Source of the DNA: Ascochyta rabiei
Taxonomy: Eukaryota; Ascomycota; Dothideomycetes; Pleosporales; Didymellaceae
Assembly: GCF_004011695.2 (NCBI RefSeq)
Contig: NC_082408.1
Span: forward strand, 915,501 to 979,500
Length of the DNA stretch: 64,000 bases
Direction of reading: 5' to 3'
In this document: positions 12,787 to 24,049 of the stretch, one piece after another
How the letters are laid out: each line of letters begins with the position of its first letter
Position numbering within the stretch: position 1 is the first letter of the stretch
Translations under genes and position numbers: made by a program
Notes under the pieces: model-generated
Databases searched by the model: none
The model's input: the letters and a program-made list of their open reading frames with translations, nothing else
Told to the model about the DNA's origin: nothing

Positions 12787-15369
12787 CTCTAAATTAATTA
12801 TAGGGGCGTGTAGGAGGTATATTACCAGGTTTAGCAACTACAGCGTCCCTAGGCATCGCAACAGCTTCAAATTTGCTCTAAATAATGTACTAGCGCCTGA
12901 CTAATAGGATAAGTTATCTAATTAGCGTTAATTAAGCTCCCTGTTTATTAAACTATCCCTATAATACTATAACACTATAACGCCTATTACCTATAACCTG
13001 CCTCTGCCTCTACGCCTACCTATAATAAGCCCTAGCTTCCTTATACGCTTAACTTTACTATTACACGTACAACGCGCTAGAATAATATAGATACCTACTA
13101 AAGGAGAGTAAATCTAGAGCTTTTTAAGGTATCTACACCCTAGTATAACATATACTCTGCTGCGCAGTATATAACTATTAACTAGTAACAGTAAAGGTTA
13201 TTTGTGTAGCTAGGCTGTATATATAAGCACCTCTAGTAAGAAGGTCCTTAGGGCTCCTTACAATAGATCTATATTATCTATTAACTTTAGCGCTATGTAG
13301 GATAGCTAGTTATCTAGGTAGCTAGAAAGGAGATTTCTAAGTAAGTCCGCCTATATAACCCTCCCCTCCTCCCCTCCTATACCCTCTACTACTATTATTA
13401 ACATACCTCTAACTAGATTAACCTAGACCTAGCTTACTAACGTTACTAGAGCACCTATATACCACTTAGCAGGCTTAAAGACCCTTAGTAAGATAGCCTG
13501 TGCCTTATTGTTAACCTCTCTATTAGCATTACTATCGCCCTATCTATTAATTAAGGCAAGCCTAGCTTATATATAACACCCTAACGCTACTAGTATTAAC
13601 TTTTCTGTTAATTTTAACTAAGTATACTATAGGAACACACACCTTAACACTAGTTAGCTAGGTTATTAGGTACGCTATAAGGCCTAGCTAGCTAGTAGAA
13701 AAGACTTAGCTGCTATATAGTTATATAGAGTTACACTATAGTACTTAGAGGTTAATAGCTCTACTATAAAGTACTAGCTTTGCTAGAGGTGTTACAAATT
13801 AGGTGTTACCCCTAATACCCTCTGTATTAATAGGACAGCTTACGTTAACACACATATGCGCAACAAGCATTAAATTAACCCTAAAATAGGCCTTATTCTA
13901 GATACCTAAGCTACCCCTAAGAACCTATAGGCAGCTGCACGTGTTACTAGCTTATCTACCTTTACTACACACACCCCTTAGGAGGAAGATAAGCTTTAGT
14001 TAGCCTTTATTAATTAGGCTATTGCTAATAATATATTTTTTGCTATAACAACAGCACCTGCTACATAAGGCCTAATTGCTTAGAAATAACAAGATCTACT
14101 CTACGCCTTACCTAATTCTTGCTTAATAATGTTATTATATGTTACTAATTAACTTTAATAACATTAATTAGAGGTAGCAGCACTTATTAAGACAGCTTAG
14201 AGTAAGATTAGCGTAAGCGTTAATATATAGACGTTACGTAACTACTATAGCTTTCTTACTGTTATAGCTTACTTTGTTAATACTTTATATATGTAATAAG
14301 ACGTACTTCTTACCTTCTGTAACCTTATTAGCAATTACTTAGGTAGTGCATAAGCCTTAGTTATTATTAACATTATCTATAAGTATAACTTTAAGACTTA
14401 ATTTAACTACTTTATTAGTAATAATGCTACTAGTAACAATTAATTGCTATACAACAGGCTTTCTAACCTATCTAAATTAATTAAATTAGACTTCTATTAC
14501 TGCTTCTGCTGCGCTAGCTATATAATTAACCTTATTATTAAGGCAACACTATATAGAGACAGCGTTAGTTAGTTTAAAGAAGAGCTTACTAGTACAGGTC
14601 CTCTAGATTAATTTAAGTTATATAAGTAACATAGCGTTATTAGTAAGCTATACAACTTTATTAACGCTGTTTATACCTTATATAAGCGTTATAAGGCATT
14701 TAAACGTTACTAACAATTATTATCTAATAACAATCCTCTATAGGAGTATTTTACGCTTAACCTTGTACAGGCTAGAAGGGTCTGCTAGCACTTAATATAC
14801 CTTATGTTACTCTGTTACTAGAAGCTCTAAGGTGTTATATAAGCTTATTAACGTTAACTATACAGCCTTAATACCTATATAACCTCTAAATTAATAAAGC
14901 TGCTGCTAAAGCACTTAATAATTGCATTACTAAGGATAATTAGGATAAGGTTAATAGGCTTATTAATTTCCTCTAAGATCTGTACTAGCTTACAAAGCGT
15001 CTTAAAGGTAATAACAGCTAATTAGGATACAGCTTATTATAGCAGACTATCCCTAATTTACAGACTTTATAGGCGTTATACAACAAGCAATTAATTAAGC
15101 TAGATAAAAAGCCTGCTAGTTTCCTTAAACAGGGCGTCTAATTTAGCCTTACAAAGCTTAATAGGTATTAGAAGAAGCTTGTTAACAACCTAGACGTTAG
15201 CTACTATTGTATTGCTATAATACTGCACCCTATGCTTTGCCAGCACTAGTTTAAGAATAAGTAGGGTTATTTTCTAATATACAACAGGAAGGCTAATAAG
15301 TTAATCTAGATTGTTTATAAGGCCTATAAGCAGAGTAGTTAATTAGATAATAATTTAGATTAACTTAAT
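12787..15369 (+). pseudogene. Degenerate hAT transposase, N-terminal and central part
   Basis: Stop-rich plus-strand coding relic. Around 14500-14560 the fragment CFCCASYIINLIIKATL resembles the conserved 'C-x-H-x-x-N-L' block of hAT transposases, with the expected His lost. The reading is split from its C-terminal part by the copia insertion. No continuous frame of useful length survives. Confidence 0.65.
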
Positions 15370-15374
15370 AATCT
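15370..15374. repeat. 5-bp target duplication of the copia element (left)
   Basis: AATCT before the left LTR; the same five bases follow the right LTR at 20571-20575. Confidence 0.9.
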
Positions 15375-15537
15375 TGTTAGATAACCGACCTTGCCGAACC
15401 AAGTTGGGGGTTTAGGGTTAACCTCGGTTAACTTAGGGGCTAGCGGCACACACACATAAAATGAGCCATTAAGACAGATAATTATTAAAAAAATTACCTT
15501 TATTATTATCTTTGCACATTAAGCATATTATCTAACA
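15375..15537 (+). repeat. Left LTR of copia element
   Basis: 163 bp, nearly identical to the right LTR; most visible differences are transitions. Confidence 0.93.
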
Positions 15538-15699
15538 ATTAAGAGTCTTACTAACACTACTAAAATACCCTTTTAATATATTGCTATTAACTATATATAA
15601 TTTAATAATAATTCTTATAGATTATATAACCTACACACCTTAGTTATATTAACTGTAGACCTACTGCGCCTCTCTAGACGTATAGGAGAAGATAGACCT

Positions 15700-18600
15700 A
15701 AATTAGACTATCCCTCTAAGGACTAAGCTATAAGTGCCTAACGCCCTAGATATTACTAACTATAAGAGGAGGCTAGCCCTTAGCAGTAATAAATAAGGAA
15801 ACCCTTAGCTTCCTAAAATCCTATCTAAACTATTAGCTAACGGCCTAAAGGTATAGAAGGAAGATAATAACTATTAGAAGAGCTGCCTTAAATCCTATAA
15901 GATAGCAGATAGAGACTACTTTAAGGAACAAGCTAACCTAGACAAGGTAGTAATGTTTATCTAAAGCTTAGTATTACCTTACCTTATAAAGAACTGCTGC
16001 TAACTAGGTAAATTAATTTAAATATAGCTTATTAGCCTTAAACATACAGTTAGTATTAATGCTAAAGAAGAACAATTACGCGCACGCTACTAATACCTAG
16101 CAGCCCTTAAACTAATAAAATAACCTAGGAGCTAGGATACCTAGCTCCTTAAGTATAATTATGCTGTAACTAACGCTAAAACAGAGGGTATTACTGAAAT
16201 ATACAATATACAAGACACTATCTAAGACTTCTTAGATTTAGTAATAAAGATAGCGCTAACCTAGGCAACAATATTCTAGGACTATAGCAGATAAGAATAA
16301 AACATAACTTATAAAGAAATAATAAAACGCTTCTAAGAGCATATAAGTAAGTACTACCCTAAGAGGAAACAGTAAAGGGGCGCCTTTGCTGCAGGGAACA
16401 ACTTAACTCTTACTGCTAGTAGTAAATCTACTCTAGACACTAACAGAGACGCCTCTTATATTGTTAAAGACGTATTATCTACTTCTACTATACAGGGGAG
16501 TTAGGGAAGACCTTGTTAAAAACAGAATATTAGTTAAATAACCACATCTAAGCAGTCCCTAAGAGGGGATACAGCAGTAGCTAGAGGAGCAAAATGCCCT
16601 ACTTGTGGACAACGCTATAGACTAGAAGATTGCTACTACGTCTACAAAGATAAAGCACTAAAATAGTTTACCCTACGTAATAGAATTGCTAAAATAGTAC
16701 AATTTAGGATAGAACAAAATACTAACCTTTAAGATTAGGTTAGATCTGCAAAACAAGCTTACACTAAGACACTAGCTATTAAGACATCCTAAACACTAGA
16801 GGCACCTCTAGGATAACTACAGGGACAGAAGATATTAATAATTAATATAAGTCTAGTTAAAGAATTATACAATATAGAGCTACTAAGCTACCCTCTTAGG
16901 AACTCCTTTATCCTTAACTTAGGATTAACTATCTATATTACAAACAATAAGGACTAGATAAAAGACCTTACTCTACCTGCATTAAACAACTACCTATAGG
17001 TAGGAAACTCCCAGGTATAGATATAGGGATATAGCACTATCTATCTCTATCTATTAAATACAAGCTAACTAACTACTCTTATACTACACAACATAGCATA
17101 GTGCCTAGACATACTTTGCAACCTTATCTCTTTCTAACAACTACGTTAATAGGGCATCTAGTAGGACACAAAAGGAGATCTAACTTAGCTTAGATAAGTA
17201 GACAACACAGCTATTATATCCTTAGATAAACAACATAGACAATAGGTACTTAGGGAACAGCTACAGACAGCATTTGCAATATAATTAACACAAAGCTAAA
17301 CACCTAAGACTGCTACTGCTCTGCTATAGCATAAGCAGATAGGGCACCCTAGAGCTGCTACTATTAAACACCTTATCTAACAATCTTAGGGGGTAAGAGT
17401 TAGGGGTATTACTACAGTCTAATGTAATGCTTACAGACAGGCTAAGACTAAGAGGTAAATTAGTTAAATACCATAAATAGGTAATAAAGGACTAGGAGAA
17501 CGCATAGCAATTAACTTCTACTTATATAAAGAAGGAAGCTTTACTAAGGAAAAGAGCTAACTGCTTGCTGTTAACAGGCGATCTAGCTTCCTCTAGGACT
17601 TCTATTTTAAAGATAATTAACTAGGAAAGATAATTATCTACTTCCTAGATACTCTTACACAATTCCTATTAAAACAATACAAGATCTAGGTTAAGGTAAT
17701 TAAGTGTAACAGTAAAATTACTACAAGAAAACTAGAAGTATTAAGATAGTGCGTTACACAATTAATTAGGCTTAGGCCTTCTGTACTAGACACCTAAGCA
17801 CAGAACAGAGGTGCTAAACGCTTAAGGGGTGTAATAAAAGATAAGGCATGCACTATAAGATTAGACGTAAACCTACTATAGGAAATATGGCTAGAGATTA
17901 TAAGGGCAGCAGTGTACCTACACAACTAAACACTAAGGTTATTAAATAACTAGAAAATACCCTATAATATGTTCTTTACCTATACAGCTTAACTAGCTAG
18001 CCTAAATATATAAAGTAGGAAACTAAACTAGGTATATCTAAAAGTATATAGATATAAAGCCTTTGCTCTTACAAGTAACACCCTTTAAGGAAAGTTATAA
18101 CTCTAGTAACTAGACTTAAGAACATAGGTAGGATACCTAGTAGGATACTAATCCTTAAACATATATTAGATATAGATTCTAACCTTAGTAAAAGTTATTA
18201 GCATAAGAGATGTAATCTTTAATAAGGATACTGTCTTTAGTAGCTAGACTTAGGACTTAATAGACAACCTTATGCACAGCACTCTTAAAGAGATAGCAAT
18301 ATAGACAAGAAGCGTAGAGCTTCTACCTCTACCCTAAAATAAGGCTAAAATCTAGTTATTCTATAAGGATAATACTATTACAGACTTAAATACTACAGAA
18401 GATTAACTAGGATACAATAATTAACAGAAAGCTGGACATATATACCTAACCCCTCCTCTAACTCTGCTACTAGTTGCGTTGTTAATAAACACGTTATTGT
18501 TATCCTAGTTAGCAAGAGGTAACAGCTAATTAGGAGTTAGCAGGTAGCACTAGTTAACTGCTAATTAGTTAGAATTAACGCTAGCGCAATCTTAAGGAAC

Positions 18601-20400
18601 TTTATAAACTATCCTATAGAAAGCTATATTTATAGCTAGCATATAAGGCAGATGTATAGGCACATACTAGGGCAATAATATTAATAAGGCTAGGTTAAAA
18701 TAATTGCTAATAAAAGGGCTTAAGCCTTATTAAAGCTAACTTCTACTAGAGCTAATGGCACAATTAAACCTAGAGGACTACCTGCTTTACTAATAGTTTA
18801 AAGAAGCTAAGTAAGAACACCTTAGCAGCTATTAGAACATAAAGTTATAGTCTAAAGTACCCCTAACAAAGACTAAGGTAGCAGGATACTAGATACTTAA
18901 CTGTATATAGGTATACATATATAAGCTTAATAAGAACTACTACCTACTTAAATATAAGGCGCAACTAGTAGTCTAAGGTAACTAGCAATAAAACATTACT
19001 TCTAAAGATACCTACGCAGCAATACTAGCAAGCAGGTCCTTTAGAATACTTATAGCAGTTTTAGCAGCATATAACCTAGAACTTAAGCAGTTCAATGTTA
19101 TAAACGCCTTTATTTATATATTAATTAATAGAGAGGTCTATATAAGGATGCTATATAGGTATTAGAAACTAGGCATAGTTCTACAGCTACACAAGGCACT
19201 ATATAGACTAAGAATCTCTCTACTCCTCTAGTAGAAGGAATTTATATCTACTCTAATAAGCTATAGATTTACAGTTATTCCCTATAAACCCTGCTGCTTA
19301 CTTAAGAATAGAGTTACTATCTTCTTCTATATAGACAATATTATTATAGATTATTACCTAACTAAAAGACATAAGGCAGATAAGGCCCTTAGCTATATTA
19401 CTAACAAATACTCTGTTATAGAAGGAAATAATCTGCAATAGTTCCTAGGAGTAGAGATAACCTAAGATTAAGATAACCTAAGGATCCTCCTCTTATAGGC
19501 GTTATATATTAACAAAAATATCTCCCTAGCAGATAAGATAGACATATAACACAACACACTAATATTAAGTATTAAGCTTCTACTAAATAAAGGGGAAGCT
19601 GTAGCATTAGAAATTAACAGATACTAGAGAAAGATTAGATCTTTCCTCTTTACTACAGTTACTACTAGGCCTAATATTGCCTTTGCTATATCTAGGCTGG
19701 CACAGTTTCTAACTAACCTAGGACAGCAGCACTATAACGCAGCAGATTAAGTACTATTGTACCTATAAGGAACACAAGACCTATCCCTTACCTTTAGAGG
19801 TAATAAGCACCTAGTAGTTACTAGTAATACATTATTTGCTAATAATACTCTTAATAGGAAGAGCTTCTAAGGATATACTAATAAACTATACAGAGGACTT
19901 ATTACCTAGAGAGCTAATAAACAAGACACAGTTACTACATTAACAACTAAAGTAGAGCTACATGCCCTAGCACAGGTAGCTAAGAAAGCTATCTTTATCT
20001 TACAACTATTATTAGAACTTAGTATACACCTTTTATAATTAACAATTACTATTTAATATAATAATACCTAGACTATCTAATTAATTAATAAGGAAGTCTT
20101 AAAACTCTAAACTAAACTATAACATATAGACATTTATAACTACTAGCTGCAATAAGAGGCAAATAAAGGCACTATAATAGTAACCTATGTCCTATCTACT
20201 AAGATGTTAGCTACTAGACTTATAAAGGCTCTGCCTGCAAGTAAGTAGTTAACCTTTCTAAGGTAGCTAGGACTAGAAAAACATACTAAGCGAAGAAAGC
20301 CAGCTAACGCCTAGATAGAATTACTTAACTAAAAGCTCTCTAACCTAGAGGTACAATAAGAGCCAGTTATGTTTAGCTTTAATTAGGGCCTTAAAGCTGA
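15700..20400 (+). pseudogene. Degenerate copia gag-pol
   Basis: The plus-strand polyprotein relic is full of TAG/TAA codons. Readable blocks: CPTCGQRYRLEDCYY near 16595 (zinc knuckle with the usual His changed to Tyr), and in RT 'DTYAAILASRSFRILIAVL', 'LELKQFNVINAFIY' and 'FFYIDNIIIDY', where the catalytic Asp-Asp appears as Asp-Asn. These fit copia polymerase with G-to-A damage. Cannot be translated. Confidence 0.85.
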
Positions 20401-20407
20401 GGGGGTG

Positions 20408-20570
20408 TGTCAGATAACCAACCTTGCTAAACCAAGTTAGGGGTTTAGGGTTAACCTTGGTTAACTTAGGGGCTAGCGGCACACACACATAAAATGAGCC
20501 ATTAAGACAGATAATTATTAAAAAAATCACCTTTATTATTATCTTTGCACATTAAGCATATTATCTGACA
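20408..20570 (+). repeat. Right LTR of copia element
   Basis: 163 bp, TGTCAGATAA to TCTGACA; pairs with 15375-15537. Confidence 0.93.
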
Positions 20571-20575
20571 AATCT

Positions 20576-21200
20576 ATACTCTTAGCTAAGCTGCTGCAAG
20601 GTCCCTAGAGATGCTACAAGGACTTGTTTTAATAATATAATAGCAGTAGACCTCTATTTACTTACTAGTTTTAAGGGCTCTAAGTGGCAGAAACAGCACA
20701 ATAAGCTACAGGAGTATTTTAAAGCTATTGTAATTAACCTCTGCAATACTAATCCTAAGTATTAACAACTCCTCTATAATCTATAGTAATAGTAGTTATG
20801 TTAGGGGTAGCATAAATATCCTGTGCTATTTAAAATAGCTTACAATTTCCTCTCTATCCTAAGTACCAGCTGTAATTGCAAGTGCTGTTTCAGCGTTGCT
20901 AGGCGTACAATAACTAATAATTAGAACTAATTACAGCTAAGTATAATAGAGGCTATTTAATTACAGAAGAATTAGCTATATTATAGGCTTATTACAAGCC
21001 TATATACTAAGATAGAGGCGTTAATAGTACTACAGGAGAAGAAGCGGGTAGATTTAACAGAAACAGCAACCCCTAAGTACTTACAGGCGTTACAGGATAG
21101 GCCTCCTTTATAGTTATTAACTACGCTAGACTAAAAATAGCAACTGTATACCTGTAGCTACGTCTCTACGCTGTAAAGTGGGCCTGCGCTGTAATTTTGG
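20576..21200 (+). pseudogene. Degenerate hAT transposase, C-terminal part with dimerisation domain
   Basis: Around 20830-20930 the plus strand reads FKIAYNFLSILSTSCNCKCCFSVARRTITN and then stops. This resembles the hAT C-terminal dimerisation domain (small hydrophobic 'S-x-P-x-S' region followed by 'E-R-x-F-S-x-A-R-R'), with damaged positions. It supports the hAT assignment made from the 8-bp duplication. Confidence 0.8.
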
Positions 21201-21264
21201 GACGTAACGGCTGACGATAATTGCTGTTACTTACGGCAATCGACCTTTGCCGTAGCCGTTTACT

Positions 21265-21281
21265 TACGGTTGGACACGCTG
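21265..21281 (-). repeat. hAT right terminal inverted repeat
   Basis: Reverse complement of 8807-8823 over 17 bases. Confidence 0.95.
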
Positions 21282-21289
21282 GACATGGA
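21282..21289. repeat. 8-bp target site duplication, right copy
   Basis: GACATGGA; coding sequence of the reductase gene resumes directly after it. Confidence 0.95.
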
Positions 21290-21639
21290 CCTCGACCTTG
21301 CCGATCGTCAAGAAGACCATAGACGACTCAGGCCTCTCGGAACAACCTATCCGCATAGTTCCTTATGGGGAGTGGCTTTTAGCACTCAAAACTAAGGCCA
21401 TAGAGGCAGAAACGGATACAAGCATCGATTATGCAATGCTCGTGCAGAAGCTTCCCGGTATGAAGCTGATCGACTTTTACGAAGGGCTGCAGGATGGTAA
21501 TCCAAAGGGACCCAGTTTGACATTGGCCGTGGAAAAGACATCTGCAATCAGTGGCAAGCTGGCGGGACTAGAGCCTATCCACGGTGATTGGATCGCCGGA
21601 TGGGTGGAAGAGTGGCTGAAGGCTGCGAGAACGTTGTGA

Positions 21640-21998
21640 TCGTCATCAAACGACACTCATTTCAGTACTGTGAGTCATAACTCCCTGCCGCCAATCCGAG
21701 AACATGGCTAAAGTCGTTTATAGTACAATCGCTAAGCAGTTTAGGCGCGGTAAGTCATCTTCTCGAATCCTGGAGTTTTGGGGTCCAACTTCCGAGGTTC
21801 CAAATTGGTGTTGCAGATATATTACTCTCCCAGAACACAAGGCAATAAAGCCACTTTGGGGGGCGGCAACAAATAGATGAGCTTGCAATGACTTGCGAAA
21901 CCCAAGAACTTCAAAAGCTTCGCCCTGCACTGCCTGAAAGCTTGTACTATCTTCCCCCTCTTTCGAAATATAACCCCTTGTTGTTCACAGCCGCAGAA
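21640..21998. other. Spacer between reductase and Cip1-like gene
   Basis: About 360 bp. Holds the 3' flank of the reductase gene and the promoter of the next gene. No motif I can defend. Confidence 0.5.
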
Positions 21999-22774
21999 AT
22001 GGTTGGTCGCACTGCTCTGTTTGCTCTTGCGCTTGCGCCTTTTGCCGTAGCTCAGGTCTCTGAGGGATTCGAGCAAGGCTGGAACCAGACTACCTGGACC
22101 ACGTATGCGCCTGACTGCAACCAGGGTGGCAAGGTCACCCTCGACACGACCACTGCCCACACTGGAAGGAACTCAATCAGAGTTGATGGCGCTGGTGGCT
22201 ACTGTGGACATATTTTCGTGGGCACGAACAAAGTTCCTACCGGGGATGTCTATGTCAGGACCTACTTGTAAGTTGTGAACTTCGAATTGAGAAGTCATTG
22301 TACCGCATGGTGCAACGGACTGACCGCTTCGACAGCAAAGCCGCAAAGGCATTCACCGACTCCCATGTTACCTTCATCACCCACCCAGATCCTGCTCAAG
22401 GCACTAACAAGCACCTGCGCATTGGCGGCCAATCGAAGATCCTCATGTACAACCGTGAGTCTGACGACGCCACTCTTCCGGACCTCTCGCCTCAGGGCAT
22501 TGCATCGTCGGTTTCAGTCCCAGTCAACACTTGGCGCTGTCTGGAATACCACTTGGGCACGGATGGTAGTATCGAGACTTGGTTCAACGGCACTGCTGTT
22601 GCCGGCCTGACCTCCAAGCCAGGTGTGAGCAACCCGAACGCTGCGCAGTGGCAGAGGAGCAGCATCAAGCCAAAGGTTACGGGTGTTTACTTTGGCTGGG
22701 AGAGCTACGGTGGCGACACAAACACATTCTGGTATGACGACATTGTGGTCAGCAACAAGAAGATTGGTTGTTAG
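21999..22774 (+). CDS. cip1: Cip1-like secreted protein
   Basis: Secreted 235-aa protein of the Cip1 family, first described in Trichoderma with cellulases and folded like polysaccharide lyases. Exons are 21999-22267 and 22336-22774, joined in phase; the intron is 68 nt and ends GACAG. A signal peptide is visible at residues 1 to about 19, after which the mature protein starts QVSEGFEQGW. Family motifs: APDCNQGG, TAHTGRNS, GGYCGHIFVGT, HLRIGGQS, NRESDDATLPDLSP, YHLGTDGSIETWFNG and FWYDDIVVS. There is no cellulose-binding module. The acceptor at 22335 is preferred to an earlier one because it restores the family's 'DSHVTFI' region in frame. Family assignment is strong; the exact activity on plant polymers is inference. 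Confidence 0.92.
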
Positions 22775-22873
22775 AAGCTGTTCTGTGTGTAGGAAAAGCA
22801 GCCACTTCGATTTAATTAGCTAACACTGACGCTTTACGTTACATTTTTTAAGACGTACCAACACAACATTGTC

Positions 22874-24049
22874 CTATGAAGCATTCCCTGATAGCTTGTT
22901 GATGTCGATAGCGTCCGCCATGACTTTGTACCCAGCATTGTTCGGGTGAATTCCATCTCCAGAGTCGTATGCGGGATTCAATTTCGCATGGTCTGTCTCA
23001 GCGCGTAGCGGAGTTCCCAAGTCAAAGACAGAATCAAATAGCTGTTTTCCGTCCTCCAACATCCAATCATTGATGTTTTGACGCTGCCTTGACTGCTCGG
23101 TCGAGAATCCGCCAGGCAGTATTGTTGTTCCGAAAACTCTCTTATAAGTCTTCCTCGCGCTCAGTACAACCTGCTTGTATGCTTCGATGATCTTCGCAGC
23201 CGGTACATCTGCGCGCAGATCGTTAGAGCCAATGTGTATAATCAGATCTGTCGCCCCAGATTGCGGAGCCACATCCCATTCGTAACGCCGCAGCCCAGAG
23301 TCCCCGAACATGAAATTTGGTAGCCGGGTCCCAGCTGGGAGATTGCGGAGGCCTACGCTCTCGGAGCTTGTGAGTTGATTTCCTGAGAGCCCAGCGTTGA
23401 TGACTGCCATATACTGCGTTCCACCTGCCTCTTTCAACCGGTACGCCAAATAGTCAGGCCAGCGACCGTTTGTGTTTGTAGTTGATCCAGCGCCATCCGT
23501 GGTCGAGGATCCAAATGCCACCACGGCGTTCAAAGGTGTCATTGGCATGACGTCAAGACCTGTGATGAGCCACCAGGAATTCGTCATCATTGGGTATTCC
23601 ACAAAGGCAAGTTCAGCGGGTAGTTTCATCGCGACCTCCGGCGAGGAGACGTAGGAGGTCTGTGACGCGACAAGGTGGCCCGTAAGGGCTTCTCCTTTCA
23701 CCAGATGGAAAGAGATGGCGACAGCATCGAACGCCTCAACCTCTATTGGGACTGGATCACTGATCGTTTCGGAACCAGGCTCCAGGATAACTTGTGTTTG
23801 CCTGTTGAATAGCACCTGTGCTGATTTCTTTCCAACCATGGGACCATGGACAGAAGTAGCCACGGAAACATCGGCCAGCGTGATTGGTTCATCTCCGTAG
23901 CGATTGGAGAGACGTAGGCGAACAGCTTGACCACTAGCGTGCACACGAACGATCTGACGAAGCTTGCGCCCAACCAATCCCATGGACAGCATTCGGGAAG
24001 GCGGTGCAAACCATGCTGCAACCCAGCGCTGCGAGGCTGCTGCCGTCAT
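22874..24049 (-). CDS. SGNH/GDSL hydrolase-like esterase
   Basis: Single-exon 391-aa SGNH-hydrolase. Block I is AFGSSTTDGAGS with the nucleophile Ser, block II NAGLSGNQL, block III HIGSNDL and block V DGIHPNNAGY with the catalytic Asp and His. The start chosen is the first ATG (24049, MTAAASQRWVAAW). The open frame extends to 24190, but only with a GTG codon, so that extension is not supported. No clear signal peptide, so a cytosolic enzyme or an unseen first exon is possible. It lies tail-to-tail with the Cip1-like gene, about 100 bp away. The substrate is unknown; esterase or lipase activity is inferred from the family. Confidence 0.85.
   Translation of the reverse strand: MTAAASQRWVAAWFAPPSRMLSMGLVGRKLRQIVRVHASGQAVRLRLSNRYGDEPITLADVSVATSVHGPMVGKKSAQVLFNRQTQVILEPGSETISDPVPIEVEAFDAVAISFHLVKGEALTGHLVASQTSYVSSPEVAMKLPAELAFVEYPMMTNSWWLITGLDVMPMTPLNAVVAFGSSTTDGAGSTTNTNGRWPDYLAYRLKEAGGTQYMAVINAGLSGNQLTSSESVGLRNLPAGTRLPNFMFGDSGLRRYEWDVAPQSGATDLIIHIGSNDLRADVPAAKIIEAYKQVVLSARKTYKRVFGTTILPGGFSTEQSRQRQNINDWMLEDGKQLFDSVFDLGTPLRAETDHAKLNPAYDSGDGIHPNNAGYKVMADAIDINKLSGNAS

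Larger units (their letters stand above)
15375..20570 (+). mobile_element. Ty1/copia LTR retrotransposon, complete but degenerate
   Basis: Two LTRs of 163 bp each (15375-15537 and 20408-20570), both starting TG and ending CA, with a 5-bp duplication AATCT. A purine-rich tract (GAGGGGG) lies just before the right LTR. The order of relics is gag zinc knuckle (about 16595), integrase (about 17500-18300), reverse transcriptase (about 18900-19500), then RNase H. Integrase before RT is the copia order. The element sits inside the hAT transposase gene. Confidence 0.93.
8807..21281. mobile_element. hAT-type DNA transposon carrying nested elements
   Basis: The element starts CAGCGTGTCCAACCGTA and ends with the exact reverse complement, flanked by an 8-bp duplication. 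Total length is 12,475 bp. Removing the Fot1-type nest (9052-12784) and the copia element (15375-20570) leaves about 3.5 kb, normal for a hAT element. Transposase remnants lie at 12787-15369 and 20576 to about 21200 and include a region like the family's C-terminal dimerisation domain. Subterminal DNA has repeated TTACGG/CCGTAA motifs on both sides (8827-8865 and 21200-21270), as expected for transposase binding sites. Heavily TA-rich with many stops, so not autonomous now. Confidence 0.93.
5743..21639 (+). pseudogene. NRPS-like carboxylate reductase (A-T-R), split by a transposon block
   Basis: Adenylating reductase: activates a carboxylic acid as the acyl-AMP, loads it on a phosphopantetheine carrier and releases it by NAD(P)H reduction. 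Exons are 5743-6027, 6083-6344, 6395-6537 and 6589-8806, with the rest of the last exon at 21290-21639. If the insert is ignored the gene would encode 1085 residues. Adenylation domain: HTSGSTG near 176, GSSEAG near 327, then RIDDVIVFLNGEKTNP. Carrier domain: LGMDSLGAL near 581. Reductase domain: TGTTGAIG near 702 and YGQSKYLAERL near 856. No condensation domain. The insertion falls after residue 969, so about 116 C-terminal residues of the reductase domain are cut off. As it stands the frame runs 17 codons into the transposon and stops at 8862. The coding frames on both sides agree in phase once the 8-bp duplication is counted once. The substrate cannot be predicted. Confidence 0.92.

Noticed and set aside
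8807..21281. AT-rich block as a possible centromere, given CENP-A in the window
   Set aside because: The AT-richness is explained by RIP-decayed transposons, and the position of the CENP-A gene says nothing about centromere location.
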